Shown here one piece after another: positions 52,561 to 61,230 of a stretch of 62,623 nt of DNA. Both the position numbers and the translations under genes were made by a program. The stretch's first letter is position 1, and each line of letters opens with the position of its first letter. Location of the stretch: positions 1-62,623 of the forward strand of contig DVEB01000055.1 of assembly GCA_015295905.1 (NCBI GenBank). The letters are read 5' to 3'. The stretch is from Synechococcales cyanobacterium M55_K2018_004. Lineage in GTDB: Bacteria > Cyanobacteriota > Cyanobacteriia > Elainellales > Elainellaceae. The notes below the pieces were generated by a model. The model worked only from the letters and a program-made list of their open reading frames with translations. It had not been told where the DNA came from and ran no database searches.

Positions 52561-53484
52561 GTGCTTCAAGATAATCGAAAAGCAGTGCGGCGAGTTCTCC
52601 TGATTACGCTGGGTTTGAACTTGGTTGTGATGGCACTCAAGGCATTCATTGGCTTGGTGACTGGCTCCCTCAGTCTATTAGCAGATGCCCTCCACAGCGT
52701 GACTGACAGCGCTAACAATGTGCTGGGACTCGTTGCCAGTCAGTTTTCCTCTCCCGAACCCGATCGTGATCATCCCTACGGCCACCAAAAGTTTGAGGCG
52801 ATCGGGGCACTAGGAATTGCTGCCTTTCTAGGCATTGCCTGTTTTGAAATTTTGCAAAGTGCGGTCGAACGGATCTTTTCTCAGGCCGACCCGGTCAGAA
52901 TTTCTGAAACAGAACTCTGGTTGCTCCTAATTGTGTTAGGCATCAATATTTTTGTGGCCTTCTACGAAAGAAGTGTGGGACGGCGGGTGGGCAGTCCGAT
53001 TCTGATTGCCGATGCCAAACATACTATGAGTGATGTGTGGGTCACCATCAGTGTGTTGGCGGGGTTGATCGGGGTCTGGGCATGGGGATTGCAGTGGCTC
53101 GATGTGGTGCTGGCCTTTCCGGTGGCGCTGCTGGTGTTCTGGAGTGGGTGGTCGGTGCTGCGGGAAAACCTGCCCTGGTTGGTAGATGAGGTGGCGATCG
53201 CCCCGGAAGCCATCCACACTGTTGTTATGCAGGTGCCGGGTGTGTTGAACTGCCACAGCATTGCCTCACGCGGCCTGCTGGGTCGGCAAGTGTTCATCGA
53301 GATGCACTTAATCGTGGATGCCAGCGACGTGGAAGCAGCTCATGCCATCACCGAGGCTGTGGAGGAACGGTTAGAAGAGGAATACCGCCCAGTCCGTATC
53401 AACATCCACGTTGAACCTCCCCACTACAAGTCTGACCAGATCAGCTACACGCCTCAGGCGGAGAACAAGAAGCACTCGCGCTGA
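52561..53484 (+). CDS. Cation diffusion facilitator (CDF) transporter
   Basis: A 307-residue exporter of divalent metals with six membrane helices. The first zinc-site pair appears as LLADALHSVTDSANNVLGL (D and D/N pattern) and the second as ADAKHTMSDVWVTISVLAGL with H and D. The PYGHQKFEAIGAL segment is a family hallmark. The cytoplasmic C-terminal domain (VMQVPGVLNCHSIASRGLLG...HVEPPHY) is of the usual alpha/beta type. Start GTG 52561. The last residue and TGA stop are inside the remnant of a family A element (CGCTGAAACCCC), so the C-terminal tail beyond HVEPP may be altered. Confidence 0.88.
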   Translation: MLQDNRKAVRRVLLITLGLNLVVMALKAFIGLVTGSLSLLADALHSVTDSANNVLGLVASQFSSPEPDRDHPYGHQKFEAIGALGIAAFLGIACFEILQSAVERIFSQADPVRISETELWLLLIVLGINIFVAFYERSVGRRVGSPILIADAKHTMSDVWVTISVLAGLIGVWAWGLQWLDVVLAFPVALLVFWSGWSVLRENLPWLVDEVAIAPEAIHTVVMQVPGVLNCHSIASRGLLGRQVFIEMHLIVDASDVEAAHAITEAVEERLEEEYRPVRINIHVEPPHYKSDQISYTPQAENKKHSR

Positions 53485-53625
53485 AACCCCTACTGTTCCG
53501 TACGCGACGCGCACGGAACAGTAAGGGTTTTGGGTCACCGCGCTGGGCGCGGTGCCCCCAAACCCGCTTAACCAGAACTGACGGTTTTTTACATCATTTT
53601 TTACATCATGAGGACGTAGCGCCAT
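53479..53625. repeat. Family A copy (left end lost) followed by a family B end
   Basis: GCTGAAACCCCTACTGTTCC begins a copy with both hairpins and the right end CGCTTAACCAGAACTGACGG TT (to 53586). Then TTTTTACATCATGAGGACG and TAGCGCCAT, part of family B, run to about 53625 with a duplicated ACATCAT phrase. Confidence 0.8.
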
Positions 53626-53642
53626 CAGCCCTACCGAGCCCC

Positions 53643-55085
53643 CTACCCCTTGGCCTGCACGATCGCCTCAATCTCTGTAGCCTGGGTTGGTAGGGCAGCA
53701 GTGAGGACTTCACTGCCCGCGTCGGTGACTAGCACATCATCTTCAATCCGAATCCCCCGGACATCGGCGAAGGCTGCCAGCCGCTCCCAGTCCACAACGT
53801 CGTGATATTTGGCGCGGCGATCGCCATCCTCTAGCAACGCTGGCACCTGGTAGAAGCCCGGTTCAATTGTCACAACCATACCAGCACGCAACGGACGGTC
53901 TAGCCGCAGGTAGCAGAGGCCAAAGCGATCGCTGCGTTGCCGTCCCTCCTCATAGCCCGCTAGGTCGCCCAAGTCTTCCATATCATGCACGTCTAGACCC
54001 AACAGATGCCCCACCCCATGCGGAAAAAACAACGCATGGGCATCCCTTTCAACCAACTCTTCGGGTTGTCCGCGTAAAATCCCCAGGTCTACTAGCCCTT
54101 CTGCAATGACCTTTGCGGCCAACAGATGAATGTCCCGATATTCCACACCTGGTTTCACCTGAGCAATACACTGGTCGTGGGCCACCAGCACCACATCATA
54201 GATGGCTCGCTGCGTCGGGGAAAATTGACCCGATACAGGCCAAGTCCGGGTAACATCCGCAGCCCACCCCGACTCGGCCTCTGCTCCTACATCGGCCAGC
54301 AACAGGTCGCCTGGCTGCAACGCATGGGAGTAAACCGAGTTATGCAATACCTCCCCATGCACGGTCACAATGCTGCTGTAGGCAGGGGTCATGTTGTAAC
54401 CTATAATCACCTGCTCCATGGCCGCTCGCACTTCGGCTTCGGTGCTCACAAACGGGGTGTTGGCCATGCCTGCGTGGTGGGCCTGCACAGTTACTGCTGC
54501 GGCTTTGCGAATTTCCGCGAGGGCTGCTGAGTCGTGGATGAGGCGAATTGCGGCGATCGCCCTGACTAACTCAAGATCCTGCGCCTTGGATTGCTCTGGC
54601 TGTACCATCGTGCGGTTGAGCAGGTTCGACTGTTGCCAGCGAGTAAAGGCATCCTGCACCGCGATCGTGGCAGCTCCCTCGGCAAAGGCTTTGAGTTCTG
54701 AGAGCGGCAAGGCGGCATCGGCCCCAATCTGAGCAGCGACCTCCTCGCAGGTGGGAGATGCCCCATGCCAGAGTATGTCTGCTGGTGTAGGGTCATCCAT
54801 AAACAGTTCTAACCTGCCATTGCTCAGGCGGATCGCCGCGTTGTTGAGCGGCACCCCGGCAAAGTAGAGGAAGTGGCTGCTGGCCCGAAACGGGTAGGTA
54901 TTGGCCGGAAAGTTGCGCGAACTGCTGCACCCAGACCACAACACGACGGGAAAGTTAATCCGCTCGGCCAGCCTTTGTCGGCGCTGGCGTAACGTTCCTG
55001 CCAGAGTGCCCGGCAGGGGAAGAGGAGCAAGAGTTGCCTCTGCTTGGGTGAGATCGGATCGTATAGAGTGGTCTGGCGTTGGCAT
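53643..55085 (-). CDS. pepP: Xaa-Pro aminopeptidase (aminopeptidase P)
   Basis: A 480-residue M24B metallopeptidase that removes the N-terminal residue before Pro. An N-terminal domain (RINFPVVLWSGCSSSRNFPANTYPFRASSHFLYFAG) is followed by the pita-bread domain. Metal ligands are the two Asp in LLADVGAEAESGWAADVTRTWP, the His of FFPHGVGHLLGLDVHD, the Glu of VVTIEPGFY and the Glu of RIEDDVLV. The length is slightly above that of E. coli PepP. It lies four bases downstream of the DUF3110 gene, so the two form an operon. Confidence 0.95.
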   Translation of the reverse strand: MPTPDHSIRSDLTQAEATLAPLPLPGTLAGTLRQRRQRLAERINFPVVLWSGCSSSRNFPANTYPFRASSHFLYFAGVPLNNAAIRLSNGRLELFMDDPTPADILWHGASPTCEEVAAQIGADAALPLSELKAFAEGAATIAVQDAFTRWQQSNLLNRTMVQPEQSKAQDLELVRAIAAIRLIHDSAALAEIRKAAAVTVQAHHAGMANTPFVSTEAEVRAAMEQVIIGYNMTPAYSSIVTVHGEVLHNSVYSHALQPGDLLLADVGAEAESGWAADVTRTWPVSGQFSPTQRAIYDVVLVAHDQCIAQVKPGVEYRDIHLLAAKVIAEGLVDLGILRGQPEELVERDAHALFFPHGVGHLLGLDVHDMEDLGDLAGYEEGRQRSDRFGLCYLRLDRPLRAGMVVTIEPGFYQVPALLEDGDRRAKYHDVVDWERLAAFADVRGIRIEDDVLVTDAGSEVLTAALPTQATEIEAIVQAKG

Positions 55086-55089
55086 GGTT

Positions 55090-55476
55090 CTACAGCAGTC
55101 CTTCTAGGCGGCGACGGATGCGTTCCAGTTCAGCGTCAGAGAACTCTGAGGCTGCGCTTGGACTAGGCGATCGCGTCTCATCCGGTGACCAATCCATTTC
55201 TGCCACAGTCTCTTCGGGCGGCAAAAACAGCGTCCCTGCCGGCACCATCACACAGTCATAGTCTGCATCCTGGCAAAACTCTTCAATCTCTTCGGTTTCC
55301 ATACATTCCACTGCCGGAGTCATAAAGTCCTGCGCCTCCAGCATCAGGCCATAACGGGTCGCGTCGTCCTCAGATTCAAACATCAGCACAATGTTGCGCC
55401 CGTCTTCCTTGAGTTTGAGGGTATGAATTCCCTCATTATCAGTGCCAACGTTAAACAGTAGGACGTATACACGCAT
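55090..55476 (-). CDS. DUF3110 family protein
   Basis: A 128-residue acidic protein: MRVYVLLFNVGTDNEGIHTL, then NIVLMFESEDDATRYGLMLEAQDF, EIEEFCQDADYDCVMVPAGT and an acidic linker to a C-terminal helix (SDAELERIRRRLEGLL). This is the cyanobacterial and plastid DUF3110 family, which has no established role. First gene of a two-gene operon with pepP. Confidence 0.85.
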   Translation of the reverse strand: MRVYVLLFNVGTDNEGIHTLKLKEDGRNIVLMFESEDDATRYGLMLEAQDFMTPAVECMETEEIEEFCQDADYDCVMVPAGTLFLPPEETVAEMDWSPDETRSPSPSAASEFSDAELERIRRRLEGLL

Positions 55477-55621
55477 AAACCCGAACCCGGACTGAATGAA
55501 TAAGCAACTCGTTGCATCTATCCCAATCTTATAGAGCGCTGTGCTGCTTTGTTAAGTCTGTTCAGTGCGACGGTATCGAGTGACCTGCTATAAAAACTGC
55601 TACAGCGGTGTGCAGCGTCAT

Positions 55622-55730
55622 TATGGGGCGCTACGCGCTCATGATGTAAAACACTGTTTGTGGGAACCCTCGCTGCGCGGCGTTTCCCACAAACAGCATG
55701 CTCCTAACCTAGGCGTGTAGCACTACAATA
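55622..55730. repeat. Family B palindromic element
   Basis: TATGGGGCGCTACGCGCTCA at the left and GGCGTGTAGCACTACAATA at the right enclose the hairpin GGGAACCCTCGCTGCGCGG with flanking TTTGTG and CACAAA arms. Confidence 0.8.
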
Positions 55731-55732
55731 TA

Positions 55733-55817
55733 AATTCGGAATACGCTGAAGCCCTTGCTTTTCCGGGCGCGGCGCGTAGGAAACATACAGGGTTTCAGCG
55801 TATCTGGAATTCACGTT
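55733..55817. repeat. Family A minimal form with only the second hairpin
   Basis: It is 85 bp. AATTCGGAATACGCTGAAGC at the left is mirrored by TTCAGCGTATCTGGAATTCA at the right, so the whole is one long inverted repeat around the second hairpin. The first hairpin and its terminus are absent. Three bases separate it from the family B copy. Confidence 0.8.
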
Positions 55818-56205
55818 AAAAATCATTGCTCTCCCAGGATATAAAGCATCAATTGGCCCCTTCTTCAGCAAGGAGAGACCTCCCTGATTGAATCAACTCC
55901 AGCCTCCCTTTGGTGCATGCAAGTGGGTTAAACAAGGCTCTGCTTGATCTTTTAAGACTAGATGGTATTCCTTCATCCAAACTATGATTTTTGAGAGAGA
56001 CACCCACTTCGTGCACCGCTCTCACAAAAATCATGGGTTCAATCGGCAACACCCGACTAGATAGAGCAATTCTCATTTTTGGCTTCTAGGTTTCATCCTG
56101 AGCATTGCTCGATGCGCGATTGGGTCATTGCTGCTCTGTCGTTCAGGACTTGCTTTCAGGACTGTTGACGGCTGTAACCCCACTCACCTGCTCTGGTTTT
56201 AACCA
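55818..56205. other. Gene-free stretch with a palindrome
   Basis: ATGATTTTTGAGAG (55984-55997) pairs with CTCTCACAAAAATCAT (56019-56034) apart from one bulge. No coding region is supported. Confidence 0.45.
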
Positions 56206-56520
56206 ATGGACGATACGCCCACGCTGCAAACGTCTCAAACTATTGCTCAAAACATCGATGCCCAGGCCATTCAACGTTGCATTTTGCAGAAGCTCAAGCA
56301 ACGAGGAACGGAAAAAAGCATCTGTCCTTCCGAGGTGGCACGAGAACTGGGGGGTGAGCAGTGGCGATCGCTCATGCCGCTGGTTCGTCAGGTGGGCATT
56401 GAACTGGCGGACGCGGGCCGCCTTGTGATCACTCAGCAGGGACATCCAATTCATCCCCATGCCATCAAAGGTCCAGTGCGATTTCAGCAAATTCGTCAGC
56501 ATGAGTGTCCTGATTCATAG
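56206..56520 (+). CDS. DUF3253 family protein
   Basis: A 104-residue protein of winged-helix-like appearance: [27 protein letters not shown], then [27 protein letters not shown] and a short basic tail ([11 protein letters not shown]). This matches DUF3253, small bacterial proteins possibly binding DNA; the role is not known. It lies 91 bases upstream of cysC and may share its transcript. Confidence 0.82.
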   Translation: MDDTPTLQTSQTIAQNIDAQAIQRCILQKLKQRGTEKSICPSEVARELGGEQWRSLMPLVRQVGIELADAGRLVITQQGHPIHPHAIKGPVRFQQIRQHECPDS

Positions 56521-56611
56521 TCCACTGCCTTGCAAAGTGAATCAGAGCCGCCGGGGTAAGATCTCTGACGACGTGGCTGCTGACTCCAACAAATTCCGCG
56601 AAGGGAACGTT

Positions 56612-57169
56612 ATGGAAAATCAAGGTTTAGTGCTGTGGTTAACTGGCTTGAGCGGTGCAGGAAAGACCACCATTGCCCGAGGCGTGGAGCATGAATTAAA
56701 GAGGCGCGCTTGTCTGGTTGAAGTTCTGGATGGCGATGTCATGCGAACCAACCTCTGCAAGGGGCTGGGCTTCAGCCGCGAAGACCGGGAAACCAATATT
56801 CGTCGCATTGGGTTTGTGGCAAATCTGCTCAGCCGCAACGGCGTAATTGCGATCGCCGCAGTCATCAGTCCCTACCGCAGCATCCGCGACGAAATCCGTG
56901 ATATGAGCGATCGCTTTATGGAAGTTTACGTCAACGCCCCCCTAGAAGTCTGCGAGGCACGCGACCCCAAAGGACTCTACGCCATGGCGCGAGCAGGGGA
57001 ACTGCTGGCCTTTACTGGGATCGATGATCCCTACGAGCCTCCCCTCGAACCCGACCTCGTATGTCATACCGATATCGAAACCCCAGAGGAGAGCATCCGC
57101 AAGATTGTAGACAAGTTGGAATATCTAGAACTGGTTCCACCCCCACCCCACGTTGAGTTTTTCATCTAG
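56612..57169 (+). CDS. cysC: Adenylylsulfate kinase
   Basis: A 185-residue enzyme that phosphorylates APS to PAPS in sulfate assimilation. The P-loop is GLSGAGKTT (residues 12-20), [20 protein letters not shown] binds APS, and [14 protein letters not shown] and [22 protein letters not shown] follow. The lid segment [14 protein letters not shown] is also present. ATG 56612 with GAAGGGAA upstream is chosen; the longer frame overlaps the preceding gene. Confidence 0.95.
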   Translation: MENQGLVLWLTGLSGAGKTTIARGVEHELKRRACLVEVLDGDVMRTNLCKGLGFSREDRETNIRRIGFVANLLSRNGVIAIAAVISPYRSIRDEIRDMSDRFMEVYVNAPLEVCEARDPKGLYAMARAGELLAFTGIDDPYEPPLEPDLVCHTDIETPEESIRKIVDKLEYLELVPPPPHVEFFI

Positions 57170-57215
57170 CGTGGTTCCATCTCAACCAAACGCCGATCTT
57201 TGAGCGGGCGCAGGG

Positions 57216-57320
57216 TACAGCGCTAAACGCATAGGTTAGACCAACGCTTTTGGTGGGAACCCCCACTGCGCGGGATTTCCCACCAAAAGCGTTTTACCTT
57301 ATGAGTGCGGAGCGGCATAA
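57216..57320. repeat. Family B palindromic element, diverged
   Basis: The central hairpin is CGCTTTTGGTGGGAACCCCC with GGGATTTCCCACCAAAAGCG. Ends read TACAGCGCTAAACGCATAGG and TTATGAGTGCGGAGCGGCAT. Confidence 0.75.
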
Positions 57321-57440
57321 GAGTGAACCGGAGCAGTGTCCCCCGGCAAGGAACACCGCCCTCTAGCCCCCCACCCCTAGCAACCCTGCGGTTGTGCCAT
57401 GGCTAGAGTATGGACCAAATTGCACAAAATGCACGTCCAA

Positions 57441-58682
57441 TTACTGCAACTTACCTGGAGAACCAACTGCAACATTCGTCAGTGCCTCCAGGCCAGCATC
57501 GTAGCGGATGCCTGCCTGTTTCAGACGACGCAATGCTTCACCCAGGCGATCGCAATCGGCAATCAAGCTCACCCGCACGTAGCCTTCTCCACCAGTACCA
57601 AAGGCATTCCCTGGCGTGACCACCACTCCAGTCTGCTGCAAAACGTTCAAAGCAAAATCAGTTGAGCCAACTCCCGGTGGGCAAGGCACCCAGAGATACA
57701 TGGTGGCATTGGGCTTCGGCACATCCCACCCCAGTTCTGCAAAGCCCTGGATGAGGAAGTCGCGACGGGTGCGGTAACGAACCTGAACCTCGTGCAGGTA
57801 GACGTCGGGAAGTTGCAGGGCCGTTTCAGCCGCTTTCTGCAGGGCTGCGAAGATGCCGTAGTCTAGGTTGGTCTTCAGGGTCCGCAAGCCTTGGATGATA
57901 TGGCGATTCCCCACCACGAAGCCAACCCGCCAACCCGCCATATTATAGGTCTTCGACATGGTATGGAACTCTACCCCAATCTCCTTAGCACCGGGGATTT
58001 CTAACAGGCTAGTGGGCTGATAGCCATCGAAGGCCAGTTCTGCGTAGGCCATGTCATGCACCAGCAGAATCTCGTATTTGCGGGCAAAGGCAACGATCTC
58101 TTCAAAAAACTCGCGGGGAGCCGTAGCCGCCGTGGGGTTATTCGGATAGTTGAAGTAAAGCACCTTCGCGGCCTGAGCGACCGCTTCGGGGATGGCCGAC
58201 AGGTCAATCAACCAGTCCTTCTCAGCCCTCAGCGGCATAGGATAGATGTTGCCGCCTGCGATCGCTGGTCCACGGAAGTGAGCCGGATAAGACGGACTGG
58301 GTACCAGCACCACATCCCCTGGATTCACGTAGGCCATGGCCAAGTGGGTGAGTCCTTCTTTAGACCCCAGCAAGGGCAAGGCTTCTCCATCGGGGTCAAG
58401 CTGCACGCCGTAGCGGCGACCATACCAGTCGGTAATTGCTTTGCGGAAACTCGTTGTCCCTTCAAAGGGCGGGTAACCGTGATTCGACGGATCTTTCAGG
58501 GCGGCGATCGCCGCTTCAACGACGGGAGTTGGGGTGGGGCCATCCGGGTTGCCCATGCCCAAGTCGATCAGATCTAGTCCCTGTTCTCGTGCTCTTGCCT
58601 TCAGTTCATCTAGACGGGCAAAGACGTAGGGGGGCAGCGCACTCAGGCGATCAGCGCGACGGCTCGTCCAATCTACACTCAT
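57441..58682 (-). CDS. Class I/II PLP-dependent aminotransferase (DapL/AspC-like)
   Basis: A 413-residue aminotransferase. N-terminal DRLSALPPYVFARLDELKA and DLIDLGMGNPDGPTP are followed by the cofactor motif GSKEGLTHLAMAYVNPGD, then YFNYPNNPTAATA (Asn/Pro), HDMAYAELAFDG (Asp and Tyr) and the Schiff-base Lys in FHTMSKTYNMAGWRVGF. It resembles the LL-diaminopimelate aminotransferase/alanine-aspartate group, but the substrate cannot be settled from sequence. The start codon overlaps the stop of the upstream GldA-like gene by four bases (ATGA), so the two are coupled. Confidence 0.88.
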   Translation of the reverse strand: MSVDWTSRRADRLSALPPYVFARLDELKARAREQGLDLIDLGMGNPDGPTPTPVVEAAIAALKDPSNHGYPPFEGTTSFRKAITDWYGRRYGVQLDPDGEALPLLGSKEGLTHLAMAYVNPGDVVLVPSPSYPAHFRGPAIAGGNIYPMPLRAEKDWLIDLSAIPEAVAQAAKVLYFNYPNNPTAATAPREFFEEIVAFARKYEILLVHDMAYAELAFDGYQPTSLLEIPGAKEIGVEFHTMSKTYNMAGWRVGFVVGNRHIIQGLRTLKTNLDYGIFAALQKAAETALQLPDVYLHEVQVRYRTRRDFLIQGFAELGWDVPKPNATMYLWVPCPPGVGSTDFALNVLQQTGVVVTPGNAFGTGGEGYVRVSLIADCDRLGEALRRLKQAGIRYDAGLEALTNVAVGSPGKLQ

Positions 58683-59893
58683 GCGTCTACCTCCAGGTCA
58701 GTGATTACGGTAGGGGAAGGGGGTTGGCTAGGGTGAGCAGCCCCCTCAAAACTCAAGTTGGCGGCAGCAACGAGGGTCGGAGCCTGGGTAGACACCATCG
58801 CGGCAACCACCTGTTCCGGCGTGACCGGGAAGGGCAGGTGATGAATATCTGACCCTGGACGGCAGGCGAACTCGGCAGCGCGGTACAGATCCGACAGACG
58901 AATGTCAGCTAGCCCCAGGTCTTGCAGGGTTTCGGGGAGGCCGATCTGCCGATAGAATTGGCTGAGTTGCTGGCGGGCTGCGCTGGCCAACCGGTTCCCA
59001 GCAACCATTTCCTCTAGCCGTAGTTGCACCAGAATGCCATACGCTACCTTCTCGCCGTGCAAACTATCATGGCATTCGGGCAGTTGGGTGAGGCCATTAT
59101 GAACCGCATGGGCAGCAACGGTGCGGCACTGGGCACCGCCCATGCCACCAATCACCCCCGCCATCAGCACCGTTGCATCGACAACGTCACGCCAGGTTTC
59201 ACTGCCAGGATTGTCTAGGGCGGCAACGGCCTTTTGCAGCAGGATGTCGCGCAGCACTCGCGCCTGTTGTACTGCGGCGATCACGAGAGTTTGCTGGGAG
59301 TGTCCACTGCTGACGGAAGCTTCGTACCACTTGGCCAGGGCATCGCCAATGCCAGCAACCAGGGTACGCCGAGGGGCTGTCTGTACCACGTCGTAGTCCA
59401 AAACCAGTAGGTCGGGACAGCGAGGCAGACCCACATCATACTGGAACGCCCCCACATCAGAGTAGACATTGGAGAGAGCAGTCCAAGCAGCACAGGTGGC
59501 CGCAGACGTAGGCATGGTGACAATGGGAAGCTGGCACTGGTAGGCCACTAGTTTCGCGGCATCGAGCGCTTTGCCTCCCCCCACGCCAATGATGAAATCG
59601 GCCTGATGCTGGGCGATCGCCTCCTTCAGTGTTGCCAATCCCGTCTCACTGCAATCGGCTCCGTAGGAGGCGGGTTGTGCCTGAAGCGAGTGTTGCTTAA
59701 GGACGGGGTTCAGGAAAGGCTTAATGACTTTGAGTGTGCGATCGCCCCCAATCACCAAAGGACGTTGACCGAAGCGGGCGATCGCATCTCCTGCCTGGGC
59801 GATCGCCCCCGCCCCGCGTAGCACCTGTGCAGGTGCAATCATGGCCGTGATTAGGGGAGAATCTGTAGCAGGCAGCGATGATGAACTCGACAT
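58679..59893 (-). CDS. Iron-containing alcohol dehydrogenase family protein, glycerol dehydrogenase-like
   Basis: A 404-residue protein with an N-terminal NAD-binding domain (ADFIIGVGGGKALDAAKLVAY, then TMPTSAATCAAWTALSNVYS) and a C-terminal metal domain with candidate ligands Asp in GIGDALAKWYE and His in HAVHNGLTQLPE and HGEKVAYGI. It is closest in pattern to GldA and related polyol dehydrogenases. Its coupling to the aminotransferase suggests joint work on a shared carbon skeleton, but no pathway can be named. Confidence 0.88.
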   Translation of the reverse strand: MSSSSSLPATDSPLITAMIAPAQVLRGAGAIAQAGDAIARFGQRPLVIGGDRTLKVIKPFLNPVLKQHSLQAQPASYGADCSETGLATLKEAIAQHQADFIIGVGGGKALDAAKLVAYQCQLPIVTMPTSAATCAAWTALSNVYSDVGAFQYDVGLPRCPDLLVLDYDVVQTAPRRTLVAGIGDALAKWYEASVSSGHSQQTLVIAAVQQARVLRDILLQKAVAALDNPGSETWRDVVDATVLMAGVIGGMGGAQCRTVAAHAVHNGLTQLPECHDSLHGEKVAYGILVQLRLEEMVAGNRLASAARQQLSQFYRQIGLPETLQDLGLADIRLSDLYRAAEFACRPGSDIHHLPFPVTPEQVVAAMVSTQAPTLVAAANLSFEGAAHPSQPPSPTVITDLEVDA

Positions 59894-59983
59894 AGACTGA
59901 GCAGTGTGGAAACCCTCGATGAGGAAGGATGAAACTAGTAATAGCGAATCCGCTAGGGTAATGCCGTAAACCCTCTACTTCAT

Positions 59984-60523
59984 TTAACCGTTGTTAACAT
60001 CTGTTGACTTCGGCAATTTGGCGAGATTGTCGCGGTAAATCGTGATCTCCATATTGGGGTCATTGCGCTCTAGCAGCGATCGCCGAATTTGGCCAAGGTA
60101 GATGGGTTGTGACACCCCCGGTCGGGGATGGGTAATGGTGCGTGCGCGGATCAACAGTTTGTCTTGCCCGACGCTTAACCGACCGACCGAGAAAAGATTG
60201 CTAGCAGCTTGCTGTAGCGTTGCTGTCAGTTCTTCCTCAGTGATGGGGGGGTCAACGGCAATCACTGCTAATCCAGCCCCTGAGTCATACACTGTTGAAA
60301 ACCGGACAGCACCAGGGATGACCGTGCGCGTCAGGGGCACCAGCCCCAGCGCAAACAGCCCAACCGTCAAGACAATCATGAAGCCTGTCACGCCCACAAA
60401 GCGGAAGCGAATGCCCCACTGAAAGAGAAAGCCGGCGGCGGCGATCGCCCCACACACCAGTGTCAGAATGGCTGACCACTGAGCAGCCTGGAGAAAGTCG
60501 GCAGTTGTTGGAACAGAGATCAT
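59984..60523 (-). CDS. ycf51: Ycf51 (DUF2518) family membrane protein
   Basis: A 179-residue protein with two or three N-terminal membrane helices (ILTLVCGAIAAAGFLFQWGI and VTGFMIVLTVGLFALGLVP) and a soluble C-terminal domain (GLAVIAVDPPITEEELTATL, LLIRARTITHPRPGVSQPIY LG). Ycf51 is shared by cyanobacteria and some algal plastids. The function is not known. Confidence 0.85.
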   Translation of the reverse strand: MISVPTTADFLQAAQWSAILTLVCGAIAAAGFLFQWGIRFRFVGVTGFMIVLTVGLFALGLVPLTRTVIPGAVRFSTVYDSGAGLAVIAVDPPITEEELTATLQQAASNLFSVGRLSVGQDKLLIRARTITHPRPGVSQPIYLGQIRRSLLERNDPNMEITIYRDNLAKLPKSTDVNNG

Positions 60524-60686
60524 ACAGAGATCAGTGAGGGAGTTAAGGAAAAAAGAAGCGATCGCGTTCTTGGGGAAGCACCCTTAAGACAAACTGGTAA
60601 CAGTCACTGGTAACAGTCAACAGAAACGGGGACGTATCACTCCCAAATCCTGTAATCTGCAATACTAACTTATCAGAAAGCAGCAA

Positions 60687-61157
60687 TTACTCGTTGCTGA
60701 CCACATCAATCGGCTCACTGCCCTGGGCGGCCTCTAGCGCTGCCTTCAAGGTGTGCCAACTGAGATTGGCACACTTAATACGCACAGGAAACTGGGCAAC
60801 CCCCTGCATCACATTCAGCTTCCTGAATTCGCTGGGAAACTCCACTTCGCCGCGCATCATTGCCTGAAACTTTTGGACCATTTCTAGAGCTTCGTCAACA
60901 GTGCGCCCGCGCAAGGCATCCGCCATCAGGTCGGCAGAGGCCATTGAGATAGCACATCCTTCGCCCTCAAACTTCACGTCTTCAATGCGGTTACCTTCGG
61001 CTGCCATCTTCAGGGTCAGTTCAATCGTGTCGCCACAGGAGGGATTGTGTCCCTTCTGGTAACGGTCAACCGGGTTGGTCTTCCCCTTGTTGCGAGGCTT
61101 CTTATAGCGTTCTAGGATGACCTGCTGATACAGGTCGCGCAGATTATCCAGAGACAT
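60687..61157 (-). CDS. sufU: SufU-type iron-sulfur cluster assembly protein
   Basis: A 156-residue IscU-like protein. Cys41 (NPSCGD), Cys68 (GEGCAIS) and Cys129 (RIKCANLSW) are the three conserved Cys, with Asp43 next to the first. The insertion between the second and third Cys (GRTVDEALEMVQKFQAMMRG) is typical of SufU. In Firmicutes SufU binds zinc and accepts sulfur from SufS; cyanobacterial members probably do likewise. No suf neighbours are adjacent. Confidence 0.93.
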   Translation of the reverse strand: MSLDNLRDLYQQVILERYKKPRNKGKTNPVDRYQKGHNPSCGDTIELTLKMAAEGNRIEDVKFEGEGCAISMASADLMADALRGRTVDEALEMVQKFQAMMRGEVEFPSEFRKLNVMQGVAQFPVRIKCANLSWHTLKAALEAAQGSEPIDVVSNE

Positions 61158-61214
61158 GATGGTAGGCTAATTTGCTTATTCTTCTAACGATCCTATCAGG
61201 GGCAAGGAGCTTCG

Positions 61215-61230
61215 GGCGAAATTCACGTTC
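61215..61230. repeat. Solo family A terminus at a stop codon
   Basis: GGCGAAATTCACGTT is a family A outer end. On the minus strand the TGA stop of the EamA gene runs into ACGTGAATTTCG, so the last base of the stop is also the first of AACGT. Confidence 0.45.
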
